The translations under genes were made by a program, and so were the position numbers. Of a stretch of DNA of 64,000 nucleotides, positions 25,794 to 36,030 are shown one piece after another. Under the pieces are notes generated by a model. The model was not told where the DNA came from and ran no database searches. It saw nothing but the letters and a program-made list of their open reading frames with translations. The stretch lies in NCBI RefSeq assembly GCF_027570075.1, contig NZ_JAKMUS010000005.1:1-64000 (forward strand). The letters run 5' to 3'. The stretch is from Corynebacterium meitnerae. Lineage in GTDB: Bacteria > Actinomycetota > Actinomycetes > Mycobacteriales > Mycobacteriaceae. Numbering within the stretch: the stretch's first letter is position 1; each line of letters opens with the position of its first letter.

Positions 25794-26996
25794 ATGTCTA
25801 AAACCAACAAGATTTTGCTGGCAATTCTGGCTGTCTTAATTCTTATTTTGTGCGCGATTGGCGGCGTCATCGGCACGAAGATGGGATTTTTCGAATCCCG
25901 GAATTTGGCGGAGCCATTCAATGAGACGCGCTACAGCGGAACTATCGACGATGCCGAAGGGCTCACGGATGATGTCGTTCCCGTGGTCCTTGTCATCCGC
26001 TTCCACGAGGGCGGCAAGACCGGTGAGCTGACCTCCCCCACCTTGCAGCGTCACTCGACCCTTGCCCGGACTGAGAAGAACACCTACCGCGAAGAGATCG
26101 TCCACGGTGATGGCGAGAGCGGTATCGAATGGACCTTCACCCCGGGAGAGGACGACACCATGGGTGTCTCCTACACCACCCCGGACGGTGCTTCCGGCAC
26201 CGCGCAGCTGCCTAAGACCGATCCCACCGACACCGCAGGTGAAGTAGGCATGAACCCGAACGTGGGTGGCACGGACCCGGACGGCATCGAGTTCCCCGAA
26301 CAGTCCTTCCGCACCACGGGCACGCTCGAAACCGCTGGCACGCCTGAGGGTGAGCCCACCGACGTGATCTTCCGCTGGGGCGCGGATCTGGAGGCGGCAA
26401 CCGTGACGTACCCGGACCGCGGGTGCTACGGCCTCCTTGACAGAACTGAGCCCAACTATATGACGGAGACCATCACCGTCGGCGACTGTCCGACCGGCGC
26501 CACCTGGCACTTCATCGCGGGTGATCCGAGCGGCGGCAGCGTCGAGTACACCTCCCCGGATGGGTCCCAGACCGAAACAATGAACTTCACCCACAGTGAT
26601 TGGGACATTATCGACGGCGAGATCGGCCTGTCCCGCTCCGGCCCAGTCCTTGACTTCTACCGCAGGTTCACGGAGCAGACGGAGCAGGCAGACAACGACT
26701 CCCAGGGAGAGACGCAGGCAAAGAGCTCATGTGATCCCTCCACGTTCGCGGAAGCTGCGAACGTACAGTCCTCCAACATCAAGATCGTGGTCATGTACTG
26801 CGACGGCACGTGGGCAACAGCTGGTGAATACGGAACGAGCAACGCTGGTCATTTCCACTTCGCTGATGACCAGTGGTCCGTAATTCCCTCCGACGGCCAG
26901 ACAGGCGAGACCAGGTTCCAGTGCTTTGATCACACCAAGCTGCGTAGGCAAGGCGCCCCGGATGAATTCCTCACCAACGTGATTCCTTGCTCCTAA
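25794..26996 (+). CDS. Membrane-anchored protein of unknown family (paralogue 1)
   Basis: A 400-residue protein with one N-terminal membrane helix (residues of about 7-29) and a long acidic extracytoplasmic part. It contains two similar repeats. Residues of about 60-150 (VVLVIRFHEGGKTGELTSPTL ... EWTFTPGEDDTMGVSYTTPDG) align with residues of about 190-285 (VIFRWGADLEAATVTYP ... TWHFIAGDPSGGSVEYTSPDG). A cysteine-containing C-terminal domain (SSCDPSTF, VMYCDGTW, RFQCFDH, VIPCS) follows, consistent with disulfides outside the cell. GGAG precedes the ATG by about 13 bases. The next gene is a close tandem paralogue. I do not recognise the family. Confidence 0.82.
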   Translation: MSKTNKILLAILAVLILILCAIGGVIGTKMGFFESRNLAEPFNETRYSGTIDDAEGLTDDVVPVVLVIRFHEGGKTGELTSPTLQRHSTLARTEKNTYREEIVHGDGESGIEWTFTPGEDDTMGVSYTTPDGASGTAQLPKTDPTDTAGEVGMNPNVGGTDPDGIEFPEQSFRTTGTLETAGTPEGEPTDVIFRWGADLEAATVTYPDRGCYGLLDRTEPNYMTETITVGDCPTGATWHFIAGDPSGGSVEYTSPDGSQTETMNFTHSDWDIIDGEIGLSRSGPVLDFYRRFTEQTEQADNDSQGETQAKSSCDPSTFAEAANVQSSNIKIVVMYCDGTWATAGEYGTSNAGHFHFADDQWSVIPSDGQTGETRFQCFDHTKLRRQGAPDEFLTNVIPCS

Positions 26997-27023
26997 TCCC
27001 CCGTTCAACGCGAAAGTCCCCCA

Positions 27024-28301
<1,278 letters not shown>

Positions 28302-28304
28302 CCA

Positions 28305-28330
28305 GCGCTAAGTTAGCCAACACTTAGCGC
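28305..28330. other. 8-bp inverted repeat after paralogue 2
   Basis: GCGCTAAG and CTTAGCGC are separated by 10 bases. No T-run follows directly. The loop region also shows 13 of 19 matches to the DtxR consensus, so it could be a weak terminator or an operator for the MFS gene. Confidence 0.35.
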
Positions 28331-28351
28331 GACGAGGGTTTTCGTGGCACC

Positions 28352-28357
28352 TACTAT
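28352..28357 (+). promoter_or_regulatory. -10 element TACTAT of the leaderless MFS gene
   Basis: TACTAT is followed by 7 bases and the ATG at 28365. Confidence 0.5.
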
Positions 28358-28364
28358 CCGGGAT

Positions 28365-29597
28365 ATGACTTCCCCCATGCCGCACGAGGAGCACAACGCT
28401 CGCCGGTTCATCTGGTCGAATGGCCTGCAAAATATCGGCGATCAAATTGTCGCACCAAAATCAGTTCTGGCCTGGATGTTTACGGCCGCTGGGGTGCCGG
28501 CGGTGTTCACGTCCTTCCTCGTCCCGATCCGGGAGTCGGGCTCGATGTTGCCGCAGTTCGCGCTCAGCCCGTGGGTCACATCCCACGCTTCCCGCAAGAA
28601 GATGTGGCTAATCGGCTCGTGGGGCCAAGCTGTTTCAGCAGCACTCATCGCTGTGTGTGCGTTGCTTTTTAGCGGCACACTCCTGGGCATCACCACCCTG
28701 TTCTTCCTCGCCTGCCTGGCCCTGTTCCGCGCCATCTGTTCGATCGCCGGTAAGGATGTGCAGGGCCGCACGATCTCGAAAGGGCATCGCGGTGTGATTA
28801 CGGGCCGCGCGACTGCCCTTGGTGGTGGGTTTACGTTGGCGGTCGGTTTGCTGCTGTTCTTCCTGCCCAATGATCTGCCTGAATGGGCCATCGTGGCGCT
28901 GCTCGCCGTAGGCGCGTCAACGTGGGCCTTCGCCAGCATCGTGTTTTCCGGCATCAAGGAACCGGAAGCAGAGCTCGAAGAGTCCACTGGTCATCACGGC
29001 TTTAAACAAATGTGGGAACTGGTCAAGGGCGACCGGGTGCTGCAAAGCTTCCTGCTCGTGCGTTCCCTCCTGTTGGCCACGGCGCTATCCACCCCATTCA
29101 TCGTGGTGCTGGCCCAGCGTGAGGGCGCAAACTTGGCTGGCCTGGGCGCCTTCATCATCGCGTCCGGTGGTGCGGCCTTGGTGGGTGGACGCGTGTCTGG
29201 CATGTGGTCGGATCGTTCCTCCAAAACGACGATGTCGATGGCGGCTGCCGTCGCGTCCGCTGTCATCGTCGGACTTGTCGCCAGCGCCCAATTCGCCCCG
29301 GCTGTTGTCAACGCCTGGGTCATGCCGCTGGGTTTCTTCCTGGTCAACCTGGCGCACACGACGGTGCGCGTGGCCCGCAAAACCTACCTGGTGGATATGA
29401 CTGAAGGTGACCAGCGCACGCTGATCACAGGTGTGTCCAACACGGTCATGGGAATCGTGTTGCTCATTGTGGGTGCGATTTCTTCCGCCATCGCGGCATT
29501 TGACCCGCAGGCCGCGCTGCTCTTCCTCGCCGCCATGGGTTTTGCCGGCGTTTTCGGCGCGGCACGCCTCAAGGACGTTTCGGATCCCGGTGTCTAG
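28365..29597 (+). CDS. MFS transporter
   Basis: A 410-residue, 12-helix major facilitator. A motif-A-like loop appears in the second half as GGRVSGMWSDRSSKTTMS between helices 8 and 9. The central cytoplasmic loop carries an acidic stretch (EPEAELEESTG). The substrate is not evident. The ATG at 28365 is preferred to an upstream GTG because a -10 hexamer lies 7 bases before it. glmU follows after about 65 bases, with a weak hairpin (29600-29620) between them. Confidence 0.82.
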   Translation: MTSPMPHEEHNARRFIWSNGLQNIGDQIVAPKSVLAWMFTAAGVPAVFTSFLVPIRESGSMLPQFALSPWVTSHASRKKMWLIGSWGQAVSAALIAVCALLFSGTLLGITTLFFLACLALFRAICSIAGKDVQGRTISKGHRGVITGRATALGGGFTLAVGLLLFFLPNDLPEWAIVALLAVGASTWAFASIVFSGIKEPEAELEESTGHHGFKQMWELVKGDRVLQSFLLVRSLLLATALSTPFIVVLAQREGANLAGLGAFIIASGGAALVGGRVSGMWSDRSSKTTMSMAAAVASAVIVGLVASAQFAPAVVNAWVMPLGFFLVNLAHTTVRVARKTYLVDMTEGDQRTLITGVSNTVMGIVLLIVGAISSAIAAFDPQAALLFLAAMGFAGVFGAARLKDVSDPGV

Positions 29598-29599
29598 AC

Positions 29600-29620
29600 C
29601 CACACGGTTAAGCTGTGTGG
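29600..29620 (+). terminator. Weak hairpin at the end of the MFS gene
   Basis: CCACAC pairs with GTGTGG across 9 bases, with no T-run, so it is a poor terminator candidate. Confidence 0.3.
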
Positions 29621-29663
29621 AAGCTACACCCTGTCCACTTCACGTACTGATACCAAGGAGACC

Positions 29664-31157
29664 ATGCCGGTGACCACACCTGCTACCCCGTCTGATTCCT
29701 CCACCCCGCAGCGCGCTGTTGTTGTTCTCGCTGCTGGTGCGGGGACCCGCATGAAGTCAACGAAGCAAAAGACGCTCCACGAAATTGGTGGTCGCAGTTT
29801 GCTCTCCCACTCCTTGCATGCGGCTGCCGGCCTTCATCCAGCGCACCTCGTCGCTGTGGTGGGCCACCAGCGTGACCAGGTCTCCCCCGCCGTGGACGCC
29901 ATCGCGGAGCACATGCACGTGACCATTGTGCAGGCAGTGCAGGAGGAACAGAACGGCACCGGCCACGCCGTGCAGGTCGGCTTGGAGGCGATCCCGGATT
30001 TCACCGGCACCGTGGTTGTGACCAATGGTGATGTGCCGTTGTTGAGGGCGGAGACGATTGAGAAGCTCGTCGATAAGCATGAAAGCGAACATGCCGCGGT
30101 GACCGTGCTTTCCCTCGAGTTTGAGAACCCCACGGGCTACGGGCGCATCATCCGCGACGGCGCCGGTGACGTGCAGGAAATCGTTGAGGAAAAGGATGCG
30201 ACCGATGAGCAGCGCCGCGTCCGTGAGGTCAACTCCGGCGTCTTCGCGTTCGACGGCGCCGTGCTGCGTGACGCGCTGACCCGCATCAATTCCGACAATG
30301 CGCAGGGCGAGCTGTACATCACGGATGTGCTGGGCATCGCGCGTAACGACGGCCGCAAGGTCGCCGCATTCACCGCCCCCGATGCCCGCGAGCTCGCCGG
30401 TGTGAACGACCGCGTGCAACTTGCCGCGGCCGGCAAGGAGCTCAACCGCCGCCTGGTGGAGCGCGCCATGCGCGCCGGTGCCACCGTCATCGACCCGGCG
30501 ACGACCTGGATCGGCGTGGACGTGGAGATCGGCCAGGACGTGACCATCCACCCCAACACGCAGCTGTGGGGCTCCACCAAGATCGGCGACGGTGCGACGA
30601 TTGGGCCCGACACGACCCTTACCGATATGGAGGTGGGCCGCGACGCTACCGTCGTGCGCACCCAGGGTGAGCTCGGCGTGATCGGTGATGAGGCCACCGT
30701 GGGTCCTTTCACCTACATCCGCCCCGGCACCACGCTGGGTGCACGTGGCAAACTCGGTGGCTTCGTGGAGGCCAAGAACGCGCAGATCGGCGAAGGTTCC
30801 AAGGTCCCCCACCTCACCTACATCGGCGATGCCACGGTGGGCCGCGAATCCAACATCGGCGCCTCCTCTGTTTTTGTGAACTATGACGGCGTGAACAAGC
30901 ACCGCACCACCATCGGCGACCACTGCCGCACCGGTTCCGACACCATGTTTGTGGCACCAGTGACCGTGGGCGATGGTGCGTACACGGGCGCGGGTACAGT
31001 AGTCACTGAAGATGTTCCTGCGGGCGCCCTGGCCATCAAGGAAGGACACCAGCGCAACATCGAGGGCTGGGTGGAAGCCAAGCGGCCCGGTACGGCCGCA
31101 GCGGAAGCTGCCCAGCGCGCACGTGAGAACGCAACCGATACCGCGAGCGATAACTGA
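29664..31157 (+). CDS. glmU: Bifunctional GlcNAc-1-P uridyltransferase / GlcN-1-P acetyltransferase
   Basis: A 497-residue GlmU. The N-terminal uridyltransferase starts with [25 protein letters not shown] near residue 19 and has [11 protein letters not shown]. The C-terminal left-handed beta-helix shows hexapeptide repeats ([30 protein letters not shown]-like, [16 protein letters not shown]-like) with acetyltransferase residues ([15 protein letters not shown]). It makes UDP-GlcNAc for peptidoglycan. AAGGAG 5 bases before the ATG fixes the start. It is followed after 21 bases by prs, a widely conserved pairing. Confidence 0.96.
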   Translation: MPVTTPATPSDSSTPQRAVVVLAAGAGTRMKSTKQKTLHEIGGRSLLSHSLHAAAGLHPAHLVAVVGHQRDQVSPAVDAIAEHMHVTIVQAVQEEQNGTGHAVQVGLEAIPDFTGTVVVTNGDVPLLRAETIEKLVDKHESEHAAVTVLSLEFENPTGYGRIIRDGAGDVQEIVEEKDATDEQRRVREVNSGVFAFDGAVLRDALTRINSDNAQGELYITDVLGIARNDGRKVAAFTAPDARELAGVNDRVQLAAAGKELNRRLVERAMRAGATVIDPATTWIGVDVEIGQDVTIHPNTQLWGSTKIGDGATIGPDTTLTDMEVGRDATVVRTQGELGVIGDEATVGPFTYIRPGTTLGARGKLGGFVEAKNAQIGEGSKVPHLTYIGDATVGRESNIGASSVFVNYDGVNKHRTTIGDHCRTGSDTMFVAPVTVGDGAYTGAGTVVTEDVPAGALAIKEGHQRNIEGWVEAKRPGTAAAEAAQRARENATDTASDN

Positions 31158-31178
31158 CTGAAAGGCAACACCTGACCC

Positions 31179-32156
31179 ATGACCGGTAAGAAAGTCGAAA
31201 GCCACAAAGATCTCAAGGTCTTTTCGGGCCGTGCGCACCCCGAGCTAGCGGAGCAGGTCGCCCGCGAACTCGGCATCGAGCTGGTGCCCACCACGGCGCG
31301 CGACTTCGCTAACGGCGAGATCTTCATCCGCTTCGGGGAGTCCGTCCGCGGCTCCGACTGCTTTGTCATCCAGTCCCACGCGCAGCCGCTGAACAAGTGG
31401 CTCATGGAGCAGCTCATCATGATTGATGCGCTCAAGCGTGGTTCGGCTAAGCGCATCACCGCGATCCTGCCGTTCTACCCGTACGCCCGCCAGGACAAGA
31501 AGCACCGCGGCCGCGAGCCGATTTCCGCTCGCCTGGTTGCGGATCTGCTCACCGCTGCTGGCGCGGACCGCATCGTGTCCGTGGACCTGCACACCGACCA
31601 GATCCAGGGCTTCTTCGACGGCCCGGTGGACCATATGCACGCGATGCCGATCCTGACGGATTACATCAAGTCCAAGTACTCCCTGGACAACCTCGTGGTC
31701 GTCTCCCCTGACGCTGGACGTGTGAAGACCGCTGAGAAGTGGGCTAACACGCTTGGGGACGCACCGATGGCCTTCGTCCACAAGACCCGCGACATCGACG
31801 CCGCCAACCAGGTTGTGTCCAACCGCGTCGTCGGTGAGGTTGAGGGCAAGGACTGCGTGCTTCTCGACGACATGATTGACACCGGCGGCACCATCGCCGG
31901 CGCCGTCGGCGTGCTGAAAGACGCTGGCGCCCGCTCCGTTGTGATTGCTTGCACCCACGGCGTGTTCTCGGACCCGGCGCGCGAGCGTCTGTCCACCTGT
32001 GGCGCTGAGGAGATCATCACCACCGACACCCTCCCGCAGAGCACTGAGGGCTGGAAGAACCTCACCGTGCTGTCCATCGCTCCGCTGCTGGCACGCACGA
32101 TCCACGAGATCTTCGAGAACGGTTCCGTGACCACCCTGTTTGAGGGCCAAGCGTAA
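31179..32156 (+). CDS. prs: Ribose-phosphate pyrophosphokinase
   Basis: A 325-residue class I PRPP synthetase. Visible marks are the flexible loop PYARQDKKHRGREPISARLVADLL, VSVDLHTDQIQGFFDGPVDH, VSPDAGRVKTAEKWA and the PRPP-binding CVLLDDMIDTGGTI. It supplies PRPP for nucleotides, histidine and tryptophan, and in corynebacteria also for decaprenyl-phosphoryl arabinose. Co-directional with glmU, and ended by a hairpin at 32176. Confidence 0.97.
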   Translation: MTGKKVESHKDLKVFSGRAHPELAEQVARELGIELVPTTARDFANGEIFIRFGESVRGSDCFVIQSHAQPLNKWLMEQLIMIDALKRGSAKRITAILPFYPYARQDKKHRGREPISARLVADLLTAAGADRIVSVDLHTDQIQGFFDGPVDHMHAMPILTDYIKSKYSLDNLVVVSPDAGRVKTAEKWANTLGDAPMAFVHKTRDIDAANQVVSNRVVGEVEGKDCVLLDDMIDTGGTIAGAVGVLKDAGARSVVIACTHGVFSDPARERLSTCGAEEIITTDTLPQSTEGWKNLTVLSIAPLLARTIHEIFENGSVTTLFEGQA

Positions 32157-32175
32157 AAGTGACCGCCCCAATACC

Positions 32176-32206
32176 AGACCCAGCTGTTTCGGCTGGGTCT
32201 TCTCCT
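32176..32206 (+). terminator. Terminator of prs, directly before the permease start
   Basis: A perfect 9-bp stem AGACCCAGC/GCTGGGTCT with a 7-base loop and a TCTCCT tail. It ends at the base before the permease ATG at 32207. Confidence 0.7.
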
Positions 32207-33553
32207 ATGCACAACGTTGATCATGGCCTGCACCGGGCCATGAAGAGCCGCCAGCTGCACATGATCGCGCTGGGTTCTGCCATTGGCACGGGCCTGTTTT
32301 TGGGTTCTGCCGAATCCATCAACTATGCCGGCCCGGCCGTGCTGGTCACGTTCCTCATCGTGGGCGTTATCGTCTATCTACTCATGCGCATGTTGGGTGA
32401 GATGGCGGTGGCCAACCCCGTGTCCGGCTCCTTCGCCGCGTATGCGCGTGAGTACATCAGCCCCCGCGCCGGCTTCATCGCTGGGTGGAACTGGTGGTAC
32501 ACCACCATCGTGGTGGGCATGATTGAGCTCACCGCCATGGGTACCTTCCTGGACTTTTGGTTCCCGGATATTCCCCACTGGGTCACGGCGCTGGTCACGC
32601 TCATCATCGTGCTGGTCATCAACGCCGCCCGTGTGAGTATCTTCGCGGAGGCCGAATACTGGCTGTCCTTAATCAAGGTTCTGGCGCTCGTGGCCATGAT
32701 CATCCTCGGCTTCATCCTGGTGCTCAACCCCTCCTCCGAAGCGGGGTTCCACAACCTCACCGTTCACGGCGGTTTCTTCCCCATGGGCGCCACCGGTGTT
32801 GTGTTCTCCCTCGTGGCGGTCACGTTCACCTTCGGCGGCATCATGTCCGTGGGCACCGCGGCCGGAGAGGCCGAGAACCCGGAGCGCACGATCCCCAAGG
32901 CCATCAACTCCATCATCTGGCGCATCTTGGTCTTCTACATCGGCGGCATGAGCGTGATTCTGCTGCTGGCGCCGTGGGATGAACAAGGGGCGTCGGAAAG
33001 CCCCTTCGTGCGCGTGCTCACCTTTGTGGGCATTGACGGTGCCGCCCACCTGCTCAACCTGGTGATCATGGCGGCTGTCGCCTCCGTGTGCAACACCATG
33101 ACGTACTCGGGCGCACGCATGCTGCGTGACCTCTCCCGCAACGGGCAGGCACCGAGCTACTTCGCGCACACGACGCAGAAAGGCCTTCCGCTGCGCGCTT
33201 TGCTTTTCAACGGCGCGCTCATGGGCTCCGTGGTCCTGCTCAACTACTTCTTTGAGGGCAAGATCTTCACCATCCTGCTCGCCGTCGTAGTCGGCTCTGA
33301 GCTGATCACGTGGGCGGCCGTGAACTTCGCGCACCTCAATTTCCGCAAGCGTGGCTACTCATCTAGTTTCAAGGCCCCCCTGTTCCCCGTGGCCAACTAC
33401 ATCTGCGCCGCCTACTTCGTGCTGGTGCTCGTGCTCATGGCCATGCTGCCCGACTACCGCGTGGGCCTTGCAGCCATGGGTGTGTGGGCCGTGATTCTGT
33501 TCGCCGTGGCGTCGCTGTCACGCTCGGCGGGAGAAAGCACGCCCGCAACTTAA
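32207..33553 (+). CDS. Amino acid permease (APC superfamily)
   Basis: A 448-residue, 12-helix amino acid transporter of the AAT/GabP group. The signature MIALGSAIGTGLFLGSAESINYAGP lies in helix 1, and GEMAVANPVSGSFAAYAREYISPRAGFIAGWNWW follows in helices 2-3. The ATG at 32207 is chosen because an upstream GTG at 32159 would place the whole prs terminator inside the coding region; the encoded start MHNVDHGLHRAMKSRQLHMIALG fits the family. There is no obvious ribosome binding site. It converges on a succinate-semialdehyde dehydrogenase with a 4-base overlap, which suggests, but does not show, a GABA-type substrate. Confidence 0.85.
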   Translation: MHNVDHGLHRAMKSRQLHMIALGSAIGTGLFLGSAESINYAGPAVLVTFLIVGVIVYLLMRMLGEMAVANPVSGSFAAYAREYISPRAGFIAGWNWWYTTIVVGMIELTAMGTFLDFWFPDIPHWVTALVTLIIVLVINAARVSIFAEAEYWLSLIKVLALVAMIILGFILVLNPSSEAGFHNLTVHGGFFPMGATGVVFSLVAVTFTFGGIMSVGTAAGEAENPERTIPKAINSIIWRILVFYIGGMSVILLLAPWDEQGASESPFVRVLTFVGIDGAAHLLNLVIMAAVASVCNTMTYSGARMLRDLSRNGQAPSYFAHTTQKGLPLRALLFNGALMGSVVLLNYFFEGKIFTILLAVVVGSELITWAAVNFAHLNFRKRGYSSSFKAPLFPVANYICAAYFVLVLVLMAMLPDYRVGLAAMGVWAVILFAVASLSRSAGESTPAT

Positions 33554-35025
33554 GCCTCGTAGGGGTCAGGCATGCCCACGAACTGCAGCTCCGTGTATTC
33601 GAGCATGCCTTCCTTCGAGCCTTCGCGGCCCAGGCCGGACGCTTTCATCCCACCGAAAGGAATGGAGGCATCTGACACCGCACCGGTGTTGAAGCCGATG
33701 ATGCCGAATTCCAGGTTGTCGGACGCGCGGTGCAGCATGTTCGGGTCCTGGGAGAACACGTAGGAGGCCAGGCCATACTCCGTGTCATTGGCTAGCCCCC
33801 ACAGCTCCTCTTCATCGCGGAAGGTGAAGATCGGCGCGATGGGCCCGAAGATCTCTTCCTGGTACACGCGCGCCTCGGTGCTGCAGCCCCGCAGGACCGT
33901 GGGCTCGAAGAAGTAGCCGTCGCGGTCCACGGCATGGCCGCCGCAAAGGACGTCGGCGCCGTGGGCCTTGGCGTCAGCGACGAGCTCTTGCATGTGTTCG
34001 ACCGCTCCCCCGTCGATAAGCGGCCCAAGGTCCACGCCCTCCGCGAAAGGCTCGTCCACGCGCATCCCCTTGATGGCGGCGACGAATTTCTCCGTGAACT
34101 CATCGGCGACGCTCTCATGCACAAAGATCCTGTTCGCGGCAGTGCAGGCCTCCGCATTGTTGCGCATCTTGGCCATTGTGACCCCCTCGACGGCGACATC
34201 AAGGTCAGCATCGGCGCACACGATGGCCGGGGCGTTTCCACCCAATTCCATGGAGGTGCGCAAGATATTGTCGGCTGCCTGTTTCAGCAGCGTGGCACCC
34301 ACCTTGGTGGAGCCGGTGAAGGACACCTTGCGCAGACGCGGATCCGCCAGAAGCGGCTCGGACACATCCCGGGAGCTAGCCGTGGGTACCAGGTTGACCA
34401 CACCGGCGGGCACGCCCGCATCGATGAGGGTCTGCACAAAATACTGAATCGTCAGCGGGGTCTTGCCGGAAGGTTTGATGATGACGGTGTTGCCGGCCGC
34501 CAGCGCCGGAGCGACCTTGCGGGTGCCCATGGAGAGCGGGAAGTTCCACGGAGTGATCAACAGACACGGTCCGACAGGTTTGCGGAAGGTGAGCATGCGC
34601 GCCCCCTTCGCCGGGTAGTGGTTGGTGGAACCGAAGAAGTGATTGGCTTCCTCGGAGAACCACAGCAGGTAATCGGCGCCGTAGTCGACCTCCCCCAACG
34701 CTTGGGCATAGGTCTTGCCCATCTCCAGCGACATGAGGGGGGCAAATTCTTCCTTGCGCTCGAGCGTGAGGTCATAAGCCTTGCGCAGAAGGTCCGCACG
34801 CTCGCGAGGTGTCGTCTTCTCCCAGGACGCGCGGGCGCGGTGCGCGGCCGCCAGCGCAGAGACCGCATCCGTGCGGGAGGCGGAGGCCACACTCGTGATC
34901 ACCTTCCCGGTCGCGGGGTTGACCACGTCAAAGGTCTCCCCCTCCGAGCCGTCGCGCCAGGTGCCGTCGATAAGCAGGCGCTTCTCTACTCGTGCAAGCA
35001 ACGTCGAAACGTCGATATTGGACAT
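33550..35025 (-). CDS. gabD: NAD(P)-dependent succinate-semialdehyde dehydrogenase
   Basis: A 491-residue aldehyde dehydrogenase. The cofactor loop ITPWNFPLSMGTRKVAPALAAGNTVIIKPSG, the general base in MELGGNAPAIV, the catalytic Cys in NNAEACTAANRIFVH and EEIFGPIAPIF are all intact. The EAC context and the overall sequence fit the SSADH group, which oxidises succinate semialdehyde to succinate at the end of GABA breakdown. AGGTAGG lies a few bases before the ATG. No GABA transaminase is present in the window. It converges with the permease, their TAA stops overlapping. Confidence 0.88.
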   Translation of the reverse strand: MSNIDVSTLLARVEKRLLIDGTWRDGSEGETFDVVNPATGKVITSVASASRTDAVSALAAAHRARASWEKTTPRERADLLRKAYDLTLERKEEFAPLMSLEMGKTYAQALGEVDYGADYLLWFSEEANHFFGSTNHYPAKGARMLTFRKPVGPCLLITPWNFPLSMGTRKVAPALAAGNTVIIKPSGKTPLTIQYFVQTLIDAGVPAGVVNLVPTASSRDVSEPLLADPRLRKVSFTGSTKVGATLLKQAADNILRTSMELGGNAPAIVCADADLDVAVEGVTMAKMRNNAEACTAANRIFVHESVADEFTEKFVAAIKGMRVDEPFAEGVDLGPLIDGGAVEHMQELVADAKAHGADVLCGGHAVDRDGYFFEPTVLRGCSTEARVYQEEIFGPIAPIFTFRDEEELWGLANDTEYGLASYVFSQDPNMLHRASDNLEFGIIGFNTGAVSDASIPFGGMKASGLGREGSKEGMLEYTELQFVGMPDPYEA

Positions 35026-35103
35026 GTCCTACCTCTTTCCTATCGTTGCGTCTGCCCTCCGGTCTACCACCGTGGCGCGTTTGGAGCATGGGGCGGAGGA
35101 CTG

Positions 35104-35149
35104 CTAAGATTTTGCAGGTCTCGGCGAGGGACTTGCTGATCAATCAGCA
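35104..35149 (+). promoter_or_regulatory. Candidate rplY promoter and leader hairpin
   Basis: TAAGAT at 35105-35110 is a possible -10. About 25 bases on, TGCTGAT-CA-ATCAGCA (35134-35149) is a perfect 7-bp palindrome. If transcription starts here, rplY has a leader of about 180 bases. No other gene is supported in 35026-35299. Confidence 0.4.
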
Positions 35150-35299
35150 GGGCCGTTATCGACGCGATGAAGACTTCACGTTGCGCTCCGCGCAGCATCA
35201 CGGTCACTCGACGAGCACGTTATTGTCCATCGTCTGGGTGGCCGCTTTTTATGGCTCCACCCGGTGAAAACACAGTGAGAACACCATAGGAGAACCATT

Positions 35300-35941
35300 A
35301 TGGCTACCACCCCTGTTATTAAGGCTGAGAAGCGCGACGAGTTTGGCAAGGGCTCTGCTCGTCGTCTGCGCGTTGCGGGCCGCGTCCCGGGCGTCATCTA
35401 CTCCAAGGGCGAGGAGAACATCCACTTCCACGTGGATATCCTGGAGATCACCGCTCTGGTGCGTAACCACGGCGTGAACGCCATTCTCGAGCTCGAGGTT
35501 GAGGGCGAGAAGCACCTGGCCATCGTGAAGCACGTTGATCAGAACGTGCTGACCCTGAACATTGACCACATCGACCTCCTCGGCGTGAAGCGCGGCGAGA
35601 AGGTCAATGTTGAGGTCCCGGTCATCTACGAGGGCGAGGCTGCTCCGGACGCTGTTGTCCTGCAGGAGCTGGACCTGGTGGAGATCGAGGTCGATGCTCT
35701 CAAGATTCCGGACGAGATCGTCGTGTCCATCGAGGGCAAGGAGATCGGCGACCAGATCCTGGCTGGTGACCTGCCGCTGCCGGAGGGTGCAGAGCTGCTC
35801 ACCGATCCGGAGTACCTGGTCATCAACGTCACCTTCCAGCAGGTTGATGAAGAGATCGAGGCTGCCGCTGAGGAAGCTGAGGAGGGCGGCGCTGAGGCTG
35901 GCGCTGAGTCCACCGAGGAAGCTACCGAGGGCGAAGAGTAA
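35300..35941 (+). CDS. rplY: Ribosomal protein bL25 (Ctc-type)
   Basis: A 213-residue long-form L25. The N-terminal 5S rRNA-binding domain (EKRDEFGKGSARRLRVAGRVPGVIY) is followed by the Ctc beta domain and a Glu/Ala-rich acidic tail after residue 185. AGGAG lies 6 bases before the ATG. It lies just upstream of pth1, as in many bacteria, but a strong terminator separates the two genes. Confidence 0.95.
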   Translation: MATTPVIKAEKRDEFGKGSARRLRVAGRVPGVIYSKGEENIHFHVDILEITALVRNHGVNAILELEVEGEKHLAIVKHVDQNVLTLNIDHIDLLGVKRGEKVNVEVPVIYEGEAAPDAVVLQELDLVEIEVDALKIPDEIVVSIEGKEIGDQILAGDLPLPEGAELLTDPEYLVINVTFQQVDEEIEAAAEEAEEGGAEAGAESTEEATEGEE

Positions 35942-35944
35942 GTC

Positions 35945-35955
35945 GCTTATCGACG
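35945..35955 (+). repeat. Intergenic copy of GCTTATCGACG
   Basis: A perfect copy 4 bases after the rplY stop codon and before its terminator, so it is not protein-coding. Confidence 0.7.
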
Positions 35956-35973
35956 CTAACGGCTAAACGCCTC

Positions 35974-36013
35974 AACGGCCGGCACCCCACCGCGGGGTTG
36001 CCGGCCGTTTTGT
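35974..36013 (+). terminator. Rho-independent terminator of rplY
   Basis: A stem of about 14 bp (35974-35988 with 35994-36009, one bulge) is followed by TTTTGT. Confidence 0.85.
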
Positions 36014-36017
36014 CATT

Positions 36018-36023
36018 TATGCT
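36018..36023 (+). promoter_or_regulatory. -10 element TATGCT of leaderless pth1
   Basis: TATGCT is followed by 7 bases and the ATG at 36031. It begins only 5 bases after the terminator T-run. Confidence 0.5.
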
Positions 36024-36030
36024 GGACTGC

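Noticed and set aside
32159-32206. GTG at 32159 as the permease start
   Set aside because: It would make the prs terminator part of the coding region and add residues not typical of the family. It cannot be fully excluded.
35088-35267. A 59-codon frame ending just before rplY
   Set aside because: No ribosome binding site, no recognisable product, and its start lies before the likely -10 element of rplY. A leader RNA fits better.
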